64,000 bases of DNA from Prosthecobacter vanneervenii (lineage in GTDB: Bacteria > Verrucomicrobiota > Verrucomicrobiia > Verrucomicrobiales > Verrucomicrobiaceae). The notes beneath the pieces are model-generated. The model was not told the DNA's origin, searched no databases, and saw only the letters and a list, made by a program, of their open reading frames with translations. Positions within the stretch are counted from its first letter, which is position 1; every line of letters starts with the position of its first letter. The stretch spans positions 48,096 to 112,095 of the forward strand of contig NZ_JACHIG010000015.1 in assembly GCF_014203095.1 (NCBI RefSeq). The letters are read 5' to 3'. Both the position numbers and the translations under genes were made by a program. This document shows positions 17,906 through 28,900 of this stretch, piece by piece.

Positions 17906-18766
17906 TTAAAAGAGAGCCAGCTGCCCCGTGGCGTCTGACGATGCCACGCAGAAGCTGACACCGCTGCTCACCCTGCGGCGCACGACTTCGATCGTAGGCG
18001 TGGGCTTGTGCCGCTCCGCGCAGTGCACCTTGGCTTCGACGGCCCCTGCGGCATCCAGCGCCTGCCGGATGTACTTGGAGGCAGTGGCGGGGTCGTTGCA
18101 GTCATCACTCAGGTGCCCCAGCACCACATGGCTCAGGCCCGGATGCGCCACATCCCGCACCAGCTCGGCAGCCTGCTCATTGGAAAGATGCCCATGACGC
18201 GAGCTGATGCGCTGTTTGGTGGACCAAGGACGCTTGGTGTCGTTTTCGAGCAGCTGCGTGTCGTAATTGGCCTCAATAAAGAGGCTGTCGGCATTCCTCA
18301 GGCGGTCTTTGATCAGGTTCGTCACATACCCCACGTCGCTCAGTATTCCGAGGCGAGACTCCTCGTCCGCGATGACAAACCCCACCGGATCCACAGCGTC
18401 ATGTGGCACGGGAAAGGACTCGATCCTCAGGTCCTGAAACTCAAAAGCCGCCCCCGTGGACATCAGCCTCCAGGTCGGCGGCTGGCGGAATTTGAGATTC
18501 CCGGCCAGGGTCTCCTGGGTCAGCGCCGTGCAGAAAAGCGGCACCTGCCTCTTGCGGCTCAGCACCTCCAGGCCTCCCGTATGGTCCTGATGCTCATGGG
18601 TCAGAAGAATGCCATCCAGACTGTCCAGCGAGAAGCCACAGGCCTCCAGCCGCAGGCAGATTTGCTTGGCGCTCAGCCCGGCATCCACCAGGAGGGTCGT
18701 GCGTTCCGTCGAGATGACAGCGCAGTTCCCCGAACTGCCGCTGCCGAGAATTGTGAGACGCACCAT
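17906..18766 (-). CDS. MBL-fold metallo-hydrolase, WalJ/YycJ-like
   Basis: 286 residues. The N-terminus MVRLTILGSGSSGNCAVI is the hallmark of the YycJ/WalJ group. Zinc ligands are seen in LTHEHQDHTGG, in the later Asp of GILSDVGYVT, and in the His of VVLGHLSDDCNDP. WalJ-type proteins are implicated in cell-wall and DNA-repair control and have exonuclease activity in some species. The last roughly 40 residues (HKPTPTIEVVRRRV onward) are a family extension. It is divergent from gltB across a 174-bp gap that should hold both promoters. Confidence 0.85.
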   Translation of the reverse strand: MVRLTILGSGSSGNCAVISTERTTLLVDAGLSAKQICLRLEACGFSLDSLDGILLTHEHQDHTGGLEVLSRKRQVPLFCTALTQETLAGNLKFRQPPTWRLMSTGAAFEFQDLRIESFPVPHDAVDPVGFVIADEESRLGILSDVGYVTNLIKDRLRNADSLFIEANYDTQLLENDTKRPWSTKQRISSRHGHLSNEQAAELVRDVAHPGLSHVVLGHLSDDCNDPATASKYIRQALDAAGAVEAKVHCAERHKPTPTIEVVRRRVSSGVSFCVASSDATGQLALF

Positions 18767-18870
18767 GCGCTTTTTCTAGCGGCTTGCCTTCGCAAATGCA
18801 AGGCGGATAAGCCCCTTCCAGCACCCAAAAACATCTTGGAATGTCTCACCGGCGTAAAATAAGCGTGTTC

Positions 18871-18899
18871 TTGGCAAATAGAATGCTGGTTGATTTACT
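18871..18899 (+). promoter_or_regulatory. Candidate sigma70-type promoter for gltB
   Basis: TTGGCA (18871-18876), 17 bases and TTTACT (18894-18899) lie 41 bases before the chosen gltB ATG. The spacing is ideal and both boxes are partial matches to the E. coli consensus. Phylum-specific promoter data were not available, so this is tentative. Confidence 0.35.
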
Positions 18900-18940
18900 C
18901 CCTGGAATGGCCTAAGTGCCGACCCCCTTTTGACGCAAAA

Positions 18941-21900
18941 ATGAGAAACCACGGACTTCCCCCGAAACAAGGCCTTTATGATCCGCAATTCGAGCACGAC
19001 GCCTGCGGCGTCGGCTTCATTTGTCAGATGAAGGGCAAACGTTCTCACTCCATAGTACAGCAGGGGCTGACGATTCTTATCAATCTCGACCACCGCGGCG
19101 CAGTGGGCAGCGAGAAAAACACCGGAGACGGAGCTGGCATCCTCATGCAGATCCCGGACAAGTTTCTGCGCAAAGTCACCGCCCCTCTCGGCATCACTCT
19201 CCCTGCGGAAGGGCACTATGGCGTGGCCATGGCCTACTGCTCGCCCGACAAAGCCCAGCGCGAAGCTGCTGCACGTATCTTTGAAAAAGTGGCCGAAGAA
19301 GAAGGCCAGAAAGTGCTCGGCTGGCGCGACGTGCCGGTGAACAACTCGATGATCGGTCTTTCAGCCAAGGCCAGCGAGCCCTTTATGCGCATGGCCTTCC
19401 TGCAACGCGGCACCGACTGCCCGGATCAGCAGACCTTTGAGCGCAAGCTCTACATCATCCGCAAGCGCGCGGTGACCGCCATCCGCACCGCCGATGCCGA
19501 CAGCTTCTGGTACTGCTCCAGCATGTCCTCCCGCACTCTCGTGTACAAAGGCATGCTCATGCCTGAGCAGGTGGGCCAGTATTTCCTCGACCTCCAGGAT
19601 CCGGATCTCGAATCCGCTCTGGCGCTGGTGCACTCCCGTTTCTCCACCAACACCTTCCCGAGCTGGGAGCGCTCCCACCCCTACCGCTACATCGCCCACA
19701 ACGGCGAAATCAACACGCTGCGCGGCAACATCAGCTGGATGAAGGCACGCCAGTCTCTGCTGGCCAGCCCGCTCTTCCCAGATGTCAAAAAGCTCTTCCC
19801 CATCGTCAACGAAAGCGGCTCCGATTCCGCCATGTTTGACAACGTGCTTGAACTCCTCGTCATGGGCGGCCGCTCCCTGCCGCATGCCATGATGATGATG
19901 ATTCCTGAGCCGTGGAACGGCCATGAGTCCATGGACGACAAGCGCAAGGCTTTCTACGAGTACCACTCCTGCCTCATGGAGCCTTGGGACGGCCCCGCTT
20001 CCGTGGCCTTCACAGACGGCACCATGATGGGCGCTACTCTGGATCGCAATGGCCTGCGCCCCTCCCGCTACTACGTCACCAAGGACGACCTCGTCATCAT
20101 GGCTTCCGAAGCCGGCGTGCTCCCCGTCGCCCCTGAAAACGTGAAGCTCAAAGGCCGCCTCCAGCCCGGCAAGATGTTCATCGTGAACATGGAAGAAGGC
20201 CGCATCGTTCCTGACGATGAGATCAAGGCCAAGATCGCCGCCGAGAAGCCCTACCGTGAATGGCTCAACAAGCATCTGGTGAAGCTGGCAGACATCAAGG
20301 ATGGCGAGCCTGTCGCTGCGCCTGACCATGAAACCATGCTGCAACGCCAGCAGGCCTTTGGTTACAGCTTCGAAGACCTCCGCAAACTCATGGTCCCCAT
20401 GGGACGCGAAGGCGTGGAAGCCATCGGCTCCATGGGCACCGACATTCCTCTGGCGGTCCTCTCCAACAAATCCAAGCTGCTCTACGACTACTTCAAGCAG
20501 CTCTTCGCCCAGGTCACGAATCCGCCGATCGACTGTATCCGCGAAGAAATCGTCACATCTCCGATCACCACCATCGGCGCTGAAGGCAACCTTCTCGATC
20601 CGAAGCCCGAGAGCTGCCATCTGATCGAGCTCAAGACCCCGATCCTCAGCAACGAAGATCTGGCCAAGCTGAAAAACGTGGCCCAAGGCGAGTTCAAGGC
20701 AGCCACTATCAACATCCTGTTTGATCCCAAGCAGGGCGCTGCAGGCTTGGAAAAAGCCATGTCAGACATCTGCGCCAAAGCTGACGAACTGGTCACTCAG
20801 GGCTGGAACATCCTCATCCTGTCCGACCGTGGCATTTGCGCAGACAAGGCCGCCATCCCGGCGCTCCTCGCCGTCGGCGGTCTGCATCATCACCTCATCC
20901 GCAAAGGCACCCGCACTCAGTGCGATCTCGTGCTGGAATCCGGCGAACCCCGTGAAGTGCATCACTTCTGCACGCTCATCGGCTACGGCTGTGGTGCCAT
21001 CAATCCTTACCTTGCCTTCGAAACCCTGGACGACATGATCCGCCAGGGCCTGCTGGTCAACGTGGACCACAAGACGGCGGTGTACAACTTCATCAAGGCC
21101 GCCACCAAGGGCGTCATCAAGGTCGCGTCCAAGATCGGCATCTCCACGATGCAGAGCTACCGCGGCGCGCAGATCTTTGAAGCCGTCGGCCTCAGCAAGA
21201 GCGTGGTGGACAAATACTTCAGCTGGACCGCCACCCGTATCGAAGGCAGCGACATCAAGGTCATCGCCGAAGAAGCCATCCAGCGCCATCTGCGCGGCTT
21301 CCCTGAGCGCGATTCCCAGGTGCACGCCCTCGACGTCGGCGGCGACTACCAGTGGCGCAAGGAAGGTGAGGCGCATCTCTTCAACCCGCTCACCATCCAC
21401 ACGCTGCAGAAGGCCGTCCGCACCGGCAGCTACGAGACCTTCAAGCAGTACTCCGCGCTGGTGAACACGCAGATCAAGCAGTTCTACACCCTGCGTGGCC
21501 TGCTGGACTTCAAGGCTCGCAAATCCATTCCGATCGAAGAGGTGGAACCCATTGAGTCCATCATGAAGCGCTTCAAGACGGGTGCCATGAGCTACGGCTC
21601 CATCTCCAAGGAGGCACACGAGTCTCTCGCCATCGCCATGAACCGCATCGGCGGCCGCTCTAACACGGGCGAAGGCGGCGAAGATCCCGAACGCTACACA
21701 TGGACCAACGAGAAGGGCGACTCCAAGAACAGCGCCATCAAGCAGGTGGCCTCCGGTCGTTTCGGCGTCACAAGCCTCTACCTGTCCCAGGCCAAGGAAA
21801 TCCAGATCAAGATGGCCCAGGGTGCTAAGCCCGGTGAAGGTGGCCAGCTCCCTGGCACGAAGGTGTATCCTTGGATCGCCAAGGTGCGCGGCTCCACGCC

Positions 21901-23527
21901 AGGCGTCGGCCTCATCTCGCCGCCTCCGCACCACGACATCTACTCCATCGAGGACCTTGCCCAGCTCATCCACGACCTGAAGAACGCCAACCGCGAAGCT
22001 CGCGTCAGTGTGAAGCTCGTGTCCGAAGTCGGCGTCGGTACCATCGCCGCTGGTGTGGCCAAAGCTCACTCCGACGTGGTGCTCATCTCCGGCTTTGACG
22101 GAGGCACCGGTGCCTCTCCGCAGACCTCCGTGAAGCACGCCGGTCTTCCTTGGGAGCTCGGTCTCGCTGAAACTCACCAGACCCTCGTCCTCAACAACCT
22201 CCGCAGCCGCATCGTCGTCGAAGCGGACGGCCAGATGAAGACCGGTCGTGACGTCGTCATCGCCGCCCTGCTGGGTGCCGAGGAGTTCGGTTTCGCCACC
22301 GCTCCGCTTGTGACACTTGGCTGCATCATGATGCGCGTCTGCCATCTGAACACCTGCCCCGTGGGTGTCGCCACCCAGGATCCTCAGCTGCGCGCCAAGT
22401 TCAGCGGCGATCCTGAATATGCGGCCAACTTCATGAAGTTCATCGCCCAGGAAGTGCGCGAACTCATGGCCCAGCTCGGCTTCCGCACACTGCAGGAAAT
22501 GGTGGGCCGCACGGAAGTGCTGGAAGCCCGCGACGCCATCGACCACTGGAAGGCTCGCGGCATCGACCTTTCCAACCTGCTTTACCAGCCGGATGTCGGC
22601 CCGGAAGTCGGTCGCTACTGCACCGAAATCCAGGATCACGGCATCGACCGCTCCCTCGACATCACCACCCTCCTGGATCTGTGCAAACCGGCCATCGAGA
22701 AGGGCGAAAAAGTCACCGCCAACGTCAAAATCCGCAACGTCAACCGCACCGTCGGCACGATCCTCGGCAACGAGATCACCAAGCGCCACTGGCACGGTCT
22801 GCCGGATGACACCGTTCACCTCAAGTTCAACGGCACCGCCGGTCAGAGCTTCGGTGCTTTCGTTCCGAAGGGTGTCACCCTTGAGCTGGAAGGCGATGGC
22901 AATGACTACATCGGCAAGGGCCTCAGCGGCGGCCGCATCATCATCTATCCGCCTGAAGGCTCCGACTTCGCCGCCGAAGACAACATCATCGCCGGCAACA
23001 CCGCGCTCTATGGCGCGACGAGCGGCGAGCTCTTCCTGCGCGGTCGTGCAGGTGAGCGCTTCGCGGTGCGCAATTCCGGCGTGGACACCGTCGTCGAAGG
23101 CGTGGGTGACCACGGCTGCGAATACATGACCGGTGGTCGTGTGGTCGTGCTCGGCACCACCGGACGCAACTTCGCCGCAGGCATGAGCGGTGGCGAAGCC
23201 TACGTCCTCGATGAGGAAGGCGACTTCGCCACCCGCTGCAACACGCAGATGGTCGGCCTCGAAAAACTCGAGGACAAGGCCGAGATCGACAGCCTCTACG
23301 CGCTGATCAAGAAGCACGCCGACCTCACCAAGAGCCAGAAAGCCTTCAAGGTGCTCGCGCTCTGGGAGCAGATGGTGCCCAAGTTTGTCAAAGTGATGCC
23401 CAAGGACTACAAGCGTGTGCTCCAGGCCATCAAGAAAGCCAAGGACGACGGCCTCACCGGAGACGACGCGCTCAGCGCCGCCTTCGAAGCCAATGCCCGC
23501 GACGTCGCCCGTATCGGAGGCGGCTAG
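18941..23527 (+). CDS. gltB: Glutamate synthase, large (alpha) subunit
   Basis: 1528 residues from the ATG at 18941, the usual GltB length. It makes glutamate from glutamine and 2-oxoglutarate with GltD. The class II glutaminase domain begins at Cys22 ([12 protein letters not shown]), so a 21-residue propeptide would be removed. The central domain, the FMN barrel ([62 protein letters not shown]) and the 3Fe-4S cluster site ([13 protein letters not shown]) follow. The C-terminal GXGXG helix shows in [20 protein letters not shown]. gltD follows 57 bp downstream. An in-frame upstream start at 18890 would add 17 residues without family support. Confidence 0.97.
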   Translation: MRNHGLPPKQGLYDPQFEHDACGVGFICQMKGKRSHSIVQQGLTILINLDHRGAVGSEKNTGDGAGILMQIPDKFLRKVTAPLGITLPAEGHYGVAMAYCSPDKAQREAAARIFEKVAEEEGQKVLGWRDVPVNNSMIGLSAKASEPFMRMAFLQRGTDCPDQQTFERKLYIIRKRAVTAIRTADADSFWYCSSMSSRTLVYKGMLMPEQVGQYFLDLQDPDLESALALVHSRFSTNTFPSWERSHPYRYIAHNGEINTLRGNISWMKARQSLLASPLFPDVKKLFPIVNESGSDSAMFDNVLELLVMGGRSLPHAMMMMIPEPWNGHESMDDKRKAFYEYHSCLMEPWDGPASVAFTDGTMMGATLDRNGLRPSRYYVTKDDLVIMASEAGVLPVAPENVKLKGRLQPGKMFIVNMEEGRIVPDDEIKAKIAAEKPYREWLNKHLVKLADIKDGEPVAAPDHETMLQRQQAFGYSFEDLRKLMVPMGREGVEAIGSMGTDIPLAVLSNKSKLLYDYFKQLFAQVTNPPIDCIREEIVTSPITTIGAEGNLLDPKPESCHLIELKTPILSNEDLAKLKNVAQGEFKAATINILFDPKQGAAGLEKAMSDICAKADELVTQGWNILILSDRGICADKAAIPALLAVGGLHHHLIRKGTRTQCDLVLESGEPREVHHFCTLIGYGCGAINPYLAFETLDDMIRQGLLVNVDHKTAVYNFIKAATKGVIKVASKIGISTMQSYRGAQIFEAVGLSKSVVDKYFSWTATRIEGSDIKVIAEEAIQRHLRGFPERDSQVHALDVGGDYQWRKEGEAHLFNPLTIHTLQKAVRTGSYETFKQYSALVNTQIKQFYTLRGLLDFKARKSIPIEEVEPIESIMKRFKTGAMSYGSISKEAHESLAIAMNRIGGRSNTGEGGEDPERYTWTNEKGDSKNSAIKQVASGRFGVTSLYLSQAKEIQIKMAQGAKPGEGGQLPGTKVYPWIAKVRGSTPGVGLISPPPHHDIYSIEDLAQLIHDLKNANREARVSVKLVSEVGVGTIAAGVAKAHSDVVLISGFDGGTGASPQTSVKHAGLPWELGLAETHQTLVLNNLRSRIVVEADGQMKTGRDVVIAALLGAEEFGFATAPLVTLGCIMMRVCHLNTCPVGVATQDPQLRAKFSGDPEYAANFMKFIAQEVRELMAQLGFRTLQEMVGRTEVLEARDAIDHWKARGIDLSNLLYQPDVGPEVGRYCTEIQDHGIDRSLDITTLLDLCKPAIEKGEKVTANVKIRNVNRTVGTILGNEITKRHWHGLPDDTVHLKFNGTAGQSFGAFVPKGVTLELEGDGNDYIGKGLSGGRIIIYPPEGSDFAAEDNIIAGNTALYGATSGELFLRGRAGERFAVRNSGVDTVVEGVGDHGCEYMTGGRVVVLGTTGRNFAAGMSGGEAYVLDEEGDFATRCNTQMVGLEKLEDKAEIDSLYALIKKHADLTKSQKAFKVLALWEQMVPKFVKVMPKDYKRVLQAIKKAKDDGLTGDDALSAAFEANARDVARIGGG

Positions 23528-23584
23528 CATCGACATCACGCGTCACACACCAACAGACATCACCTTTTTTACAGACAAGAGACC

Positions 23585-25063
23585 ATGGGAAAACCAACCG
23601 GCTTCATCGAATTCGAACGCGAAATCCCCGCCGACCGCGACCCGCTTGAGCGCGTCAAAGATTGGAAGGAGTTCCACCTGCACCTGCCAGAGCAACGCCT
23701 GAAAAACCAGGGCGCCCGCTGTATGGACTGTGGCATTCCTTTCTGCCACAGCGGCACCCTCATCAGCGGCATGGCCAGCGGCTGCCCGATCAACAACGTC
23801 ATCCCCGAGTGGAACGACCTTGTGTATCGCGGCCTCTGGAAGGAAGCCCTGGACCGTCTGCACAAGACCAACAACTTCCCGGAATTCACCGGCCGCGTCT
23901 GCCCCGCCCCGTGCGAAGGCTCCTGCGTGCTCGGTATTCACGAGCCCCCGGTGACGATCAAGAACATCGAGGTCAGCATCATCGACAAGGGCTGGGAAGA
24001 AGGCTGGGTGAAGCCCGAGCCGCCTGAAAAGCGCACGGGCAAGAAGGTGGCGGTCATCGGTTCCGGCCCTGCCGGTCTCAGCGCTGCCGCCCAGCTTAAC
24101 AAAGCGGGCCACACGGTCACTGTCTTTGAGCGTGCCGACCGTCCGGGTGGCCTGCTCATGTATGGCATCCCCAACATGAAGCTCGACAAGAAGGAAGTCG
24201 TCCTGCGTCGCGTGAAGCTGCTGGAAGATGAAGGCGTGGTCTTCAAGTGCGGCGTCAGCGTCGGCACCGACATCACCGCCGCTCAGCTCACCAAGGATTT
24301 CGATGCCGTCGTCGTCTGCACCGGCGCCACCAAGCCGCGCGATCTTCCGATCCCGGGCCGTGAGCTCAAGGGCATCCACTTCGCCATGGACTTCCTCACC
24401 GCCAACACCAAGGCGGTGCTGGATCCTTCCAGCCCCTACATTTCCGCCAAGGGCAAAAACGTCGTCATCATCGGTGGCGGCGACACCGGTACGGACTGCG
24501 TCGGTACCAGCGTGCGCCACGGCTGCACCACGGTGACCCAGCTGGAAATCATGGCCAAGCCGCCGCTGACCCGCGCCGCCAACAATCCCTGGCCCGAATG
24601 GCCCAAGACCTACAAGATGGACTACGGCCAGGAAGAAGCCGCCGCCAAGTTCGGCGATGATCCCCGCGTCTATCTCACCACCGCCACCCACTTCGAAGGC
24701 GATGCCGATGGCAACGTGAAGGCCGTACACGTCGTCGATGTGGAATGGAAGAAGGACGAAAAAGGCAACTTCGGACCGCAGAAGGTCGCAGGAACTGAAA
24801 AAATCCTGCCAGCCGAACTCGTGCTCCTGGCCATGGGCTTCCTTGGGCCTGAGCAGCCTCTGCTTGATGCCCTCAACGTGGAACGCGATCCGCGCAGCAA
24901 CATCAAGGCTGAGCACGGCAAGTTTACCACCAGCATCCCCGGCATCTTTGCCGCTGGTGACTGCCGCCGTGGCCAGTCTCTCGTCGTCTGGGCCTTCAAC
25001 GAAGGCCGTGGAGCCGCACGCGAGTGCGACCTCTACCTCATGGGCGAAACCTCCCTGCCGTAA
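23585..25063 (+). CDS. gltD: Glutamate synthase, small (beta) subunit
   Basis: 492 residues. The N-terminal domain carries the cysteines for 4Fe-4S clusters ([32 protein letters not shown]). The FAD fold starts at [17 protein letters not shown], followed by [17 protein letters not shown]. The NADPH fold is [17 protein letters not shown], and the C-terminus has the FAD ligand region [18 protein letters not shown]. It transfers electrons from NADPH to the FMN and Fe-S centre of GltB. It forms an operon with gltB and is followed by a strong terminator. Confidence 0.97.
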   Translation: MGKPTGFIEFEREIPADRDPLERVKDWKEFHLHLPEQRLKNQGARCMDCGIPFCHSGTLISGMASGCPINNVIPEWNDLVYRGLWKEALDRLHKTNNFPEFTGRVCPAPCEGSCVLGIHEPPVTIKNIEVSIIDKGWEEGWVKPEPPEKRTGKKVAVIGSGPAGLSAAAQLNKAGHTVTVFERADRPGGLLMYGIPNMKLDKKEVVLRRVKLLEDEGVVFKCGVSVGTDITAAQLTKDFDAVVVCTGATKPRDLPIPGRELKGIHFAMDFLTANTKAVLDPSSPYISAKGKNVVIIGGGDTGTDCVGTSVRHGCTTVTQLEIMAKPPLTRAANNPWPEWPKTYKMDYGQEEAAAKFGDDPRVYLTTATHFEGDADGNVKAVHVVDVEWKKDEKGNFGPQKVAGTEKILPAELVLLAMGFLGPEQPLLDALNVERDPRSNIKAEHGKFTTSIPGIFAAGDCRRGQSLVVWAFNEGRGAARECDLYLMGETSLP

Positions 25064-25077
25064 TCAGTTCATTCCTA

Positions 25078-25113
25078 AAGGCCCGGGATTCGCAAGAGTC
25101 CCGGGCTTTTGTT
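25078..25113 (+). terminator. Intrinsic terminator after gltBD
   Basis: AAAGGCCCGGGA, a loop with ATTCGCAAGAG, and TCCCGGGCTTTTGTT form a GC-rich hairpin with a T-run 15 bases after the gltD stop. Confidence 0.9.
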
Positions 25114-25127
25114 GGGTGGAATCAGGA

Positions 25128-25628
25128 TCACTCTCCGCTGACGACCTTGCGCGTCACCGGTTTGCCTGTCGCGGCATCTTCGATCCAAACCGAGGATGAC
25201 TGCTTGCCGAGCAGTCCTCTCACTACATAGACCCCGTTCGGCTTGGGATTCAGCTCCACATCGCCAGAGACAGGCTTGCGTTCAGCTCCCGAGAGTTTGC
25301 CAAGCAACGCCATTCCATCCGCCGCATAAAGATCGTGGCCGACAATGTTAACGATGACCTTCTTAGCTGGGATTTCAATGTAGGACTCACGCAGCGTGAC
25401 AAAAGGACCGCCGCCATAAGGTGTCGCCATGGGGCTTTTTGCGTTGCTGTGGAGCCCGTCGATTTTATAAACATTGAAGATCTCAGCCCTCACCGCGCTA
25501 ACCGCACTGCCGGAGTTCTTGAGCGTCGCCATGGGTCCGGTATAGCCAGCAGGAATTTTGTAGGAGGGGCCGACGCAATTAGACAAGAAAAAGCAGAGAG
25601 GAAGAGCAAGAAGTTGGAGTATTTTCAT
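25128..25628 (-). CDS. Putative lipoprotein of unknown function
   Basis: 166 residues from the ATG at 25628. The leader KILQLLALPLCFFLSNC ends in a lipobox-like LSNC with Cys18 as the likely lipidated residue. The mature part is beta-rich (YIEIPAKKVIVNIVGHDLYA, GVYVVRGLLGKQSSSVWIED) with no motif I recognise. The track would allow a longer start at 25727, but that would bury the signal peptide. It converges with gltD and lies in a C-rich stretch just before the strand-composition switch. Confidence 0.65.
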   Translation of the reverse strand: MKILQLLALPLCFFLSNCVGPSYKIPAGYTGPMATLKNSGSAVSAVRAEIFNVYKIDGLHSNAKSPMATPYGGGPFVTLRESYIEIPAKKVIVNIVGHDLYAADGMALLGKLSGAERKPVSGDVELNPKPNGVYVVRGLLGKQSSSVWIEDAATGKPVTRKVVSGE

Positions 25629-25787
25629 GAGTTGGTAAGTGAAGATGGTGCCATGAACTGCATCGTAAATATCAGCGGCGGGCACACACGCAAAGAGCCA
25701 TGCTGTAACATTTCTGCTCTCAACCAAGGATGTTAGTCATTTTCCTGAAGGCCTATCACATTCCTAGTTCTATCAGTCGAAAATAGC

Positions 25788-25892
25788 TTAGCCCTTTGCC
25801 TTCAGGGCCTTCACCGTGCTGCCATAAAGGATAGAGCAGATCTGCTTTGGAAAAGCGCCTTCAGCAATGAAGGCGCTTTTTTGTGCCTTCAT
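25788..25892 (-). CDS. Possible small basic peptide (34 residues)
   Basis: An ATG at 25892 opens a 34-codon frame beginning MKAQKSAFIAEGAF and ending GSTVKALKAKG. It has a high Lys/Ala content and codon choice like the neighbouring genes. No good ribosome-binding site precedes it (only GAGCC), and its first half coincides with a terminator-like hairpin of the other strand. It may therefore be chance. No known small-protein family is recognised. Confidence 0.25.
   Translation of the reverse strand: MKAQKSAFIAEGAFPKQICSILYGSTVKALKAKG
25850..25883 (+). terminator. Terminator-like hairpin without an obvious upstream gene
   Basis: AAAGCGCCTTC, loop AGCAAT and GAAGGCGCTTTTTT form a textbook intrinsic terminator on the plus strand. 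The only plus-strand gene to its left is gltD, which already has its own terminator at 25078. A short non-coding transcript from 25.65-25.85 kb, or read-through insulation of the subtilase gene, would explain it. Confidence 0.6.
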
Positions 25893-25960
25893 TGGCTCAA
25901 TATTTCTGGCTCTTCGCAGCAAATCTGAGCATCATTTCCCTCTCATTTGTCTCCACCCAG

Positions 25961-28900
25961 ATGCGTTTCCAGATTCTCCTCATTCTGCTGGCAGCCAGCG
26001 GCCTCCTGCATGCGCAGGTTTTGGTCGGCGGGAAGCAGTTTGAGCGCGCAATGGCTGAATCAGGACCCAAAGGTGAATGGGTGCTGTATGAGAAAGGTGC
26101 GCCGCAAAACGATGGGACACGCCGCTGGCTGACCAAGCGCGTGCTCGTGGAGCTGGCTCCTGGCACCCAGGCGGCATCGCTGGCTCAGGTGGCGGGAGTC
26201 ACACAATCTGCGGCGCGAGGGAAGTATGCCGTCGTGGAATTTGCCGGGGCAGCCGATGCGGCCATTTCGGGAGCCGCCAGCCTGCGCAAAGCCCCGGGCG
26301 TGATCTCGGCAGAGCCCATGCTGGCGCACCAGCTCTTTCACCGCTTTGTCCCCAATGACCCCTACTTTGCGTATAATGCGGCAAATCCGGGCTATCAGTG
26401 GCATCTGATCAACACCGGCCAGAATGGCGCCACTACAGGCTCCGATGTAAACGTGAGCAGCGTGTGGGACACCTACAAAGGCACCGGCATTCGCGTTGCC
26501 ATTGTGGACGACGGCTTGGAGGTCTCCCATCCGGATCTGTCTCCCAACGTGGATTTGGCCAACAGCTTCGATTTCAATGACAACGACGGTGACCCCTCCC
26601 CCGGCCCAACCGACTTTCATGGCACCTCTTGCGCAGGCGTGGCGGCAGCCAAAGGAAACAACGGCATTGGCGGCTCGGGCGTAGCTCCGGAGGCCACGCT
26701 GGTGGGCCTGCGCCTCATTGCTGCTCCCACCACCGACCAGCAGGAAGCCGATGCCTTCTCCTTCAAAACCGACCTCATCTCCGCCAAGAGCAACAGCTGG
26801 GGCCCCTATGACAGCGCCTTTGGCTACTACGGCCCCGGCCCCTTGAGCGCCCAGGCTCTTTCAGATGCAGCCACGACAGGACGTGGCGGCAAAGGCACCG
26901 TGTTTCTCTGGGCGGCAGGAAATGGCAACCAAAGCGGGGATGATTCCAACTACGACGGCTACGCCAACTCCATTCACGCGATTGCCGTCTCCGCCATGAA
27001 CGACAAGGGACGCTCCTCTTTTTACAGTGAACCAGGAGCCAACATCCTCGTTTGCGCCCCTTCGAATGGCGGCAAGGAAGGCATCACCACCACCGACCGC
27101 ACCGGCGCCCTTGGCTACAATGAGGACGGCGGCACAGTTCAGTATCCAGACTTCAGCAATACCGACTACACCAACACCTTTGGCGGCACATCATCGGCCA
27201 CGCCAGCGGTGGCAGGCGTCGTGGCATTGATGCTGCAGGCGAATCCCAACCTCGCCGCCCGCGATGTACAGGAAATTCTGGTGAGCAGTGCGACGCAGAA
27301 TGACTACTACGACAGTGATTGGGTGACCAACGGCGCAGGATTTCACTTTAACATCAAATACGGCGCAGGTTTGGTGAATGCGCAGCAGGCCGTCAGCCTC
27401 GCTTCCACCTGGACGAATCTGCCGGCACGCCAGTCCAAAAGCTACACGGCCACGTCGATGAACCTGGCCATCCCGGACTTTAACGCCACCGGTGTCTCCA
27501 AGACCTTCACAGTGCCGATGGCGGACAATCTGCGGCTGGAGCACATCACCGTGCACGTCAAAGCCAGGCACACTTACCGTGGCAACTTGGAATGGCGTCT
27601 CATCTCCCCCAGCGGCATATCGATCAGGCTGGCTCGTGCGCGTTTTAACGACAACGGTTCCGATATCGACTGGACTTTCATGACTCCGCACTGCTGGGGC
27701 GAACGTTCCGTGGGTGACTGGAAATTGCAGGCCATCGACCAGATGGTGGGAGATGTGGGCACTTTGGATGATGCCACCATCACCTTCTACGGCACCCCCA
27801 CGAGCAGCGCCCAGCCGCTGCCTGTCATCACCTCCAACTGGATCGTCTTTGGCCGGGAAGGCTGGGCGATCAACCAGCAGATCACCGCCTCCAATTTCGC
27901 GACCAGCTTTGGCGCGGGAATGGGTACCTATCCTTCAAACCAGCTGCCAAGCGGTCTTTCTCTCAATCCCACCACCGGATGGATCACCGGCACACCGCAG
28001 GTCACGGGTGTCTATCAGGGCTGGCAGAGTGCCACCAACACCACCGGCACCACCACAGACCTTGCCTATTTTTACATCCTGGCGGCCACGCCCGCCCTGT
28101 CCACAGCGGTGGACCAGCCGACCAGCCTCAAGATTGTGCCGTTTGGATTCGGGGACCCCTATTCCGAAACCACCACCACGCATGACGGTGTGGATGCGGT
28201 GCAGACGGCGGCCGTCGACGATGAGGAATACTCCGGCATGGAATTTACCGTGAACGGCCCTGCACGACTGGCGTTCCAATGGAAAGTCTCCTCTGAAAAG
28301 AACTACGATTATCTCGTCCTGACCGTGGATGGCTACGTGAAGGATTACATCACGGGCGAGGTCGATTGGAAGCAATCCACCACCGATGTCGGCCCTGGAC
28401 CGCACAATGTGGACATCTACTACATCAAGGACCAGGCCACGGCCAAAGGGCAGGATGCAGGCTGGATTGATCAGGTGGTAATCACCCCAACCACCACGGC
28501 ACCGGTTATCACCACAGACACTCTGAATGCCTATCAGGGTGTTTATTTCCGGCAGACGATCATCGCGTCCAATGCGCCCTCAACATACACCGCCGATGGG
28601 CTGCCTGCGGGACTGACGCTGGATGCAGGCACCGGCCTGCTTTACGGGAGCGTGTCCACACCGGGGACGTATCAAATCACGGTTTATGCCACCAACAGCT
28701 TCGGAACCACCTCCAAGACCATTACGCTGCAGGTGGGCACCGTTGAGCAGGGACTGGCGGAAGCTTTGGATGCGACGACGCAAACTTTTGCCAGTTCTGG
28801 AGATCTCAAATGGGTACCGCAGTGGCTCTATGCCCATGATGGCAATGATGCGGCACGCAGTGGAGACATCACAGATCTTCAGCACAGCCAGATGACCACC

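Larger units (their letters stand above)
25629..25960. other. 332-bp spacer with terminator-like hairpin and a possible 34-residue peptide
   Basis: This AT-richer gap between the divergent lipoprotein and subtilase genes must hold both promoters. It contains a hairpin with a T-run (25850-25883) and a small open frame on the minus strand (25788-25892). The change in C/G strand bias of the window also falls in or just after it. I see no repeat, DnaA-box cluster or tRNA in it. Confidence 0.5.

Noticed and set aside
20762..23539. A 925-codon open frame on the strand opposite gltB
   Set aside because: It is the mirror of a well-conserved gene in GC-rich DNA, with Asp/Val/Gly-rich low-complexity sequence and no recognisable domain. 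The same holds for the long frames opposite the PVC haem-protein gene (37712-39625) and the DUF1501 gene (7784-9415).
25850..25883. Hairpin as the terminator of gltBD
   Set aside because: gltBD already has a strong terminator at 25078-25113, and a minus-strand gene lies between.
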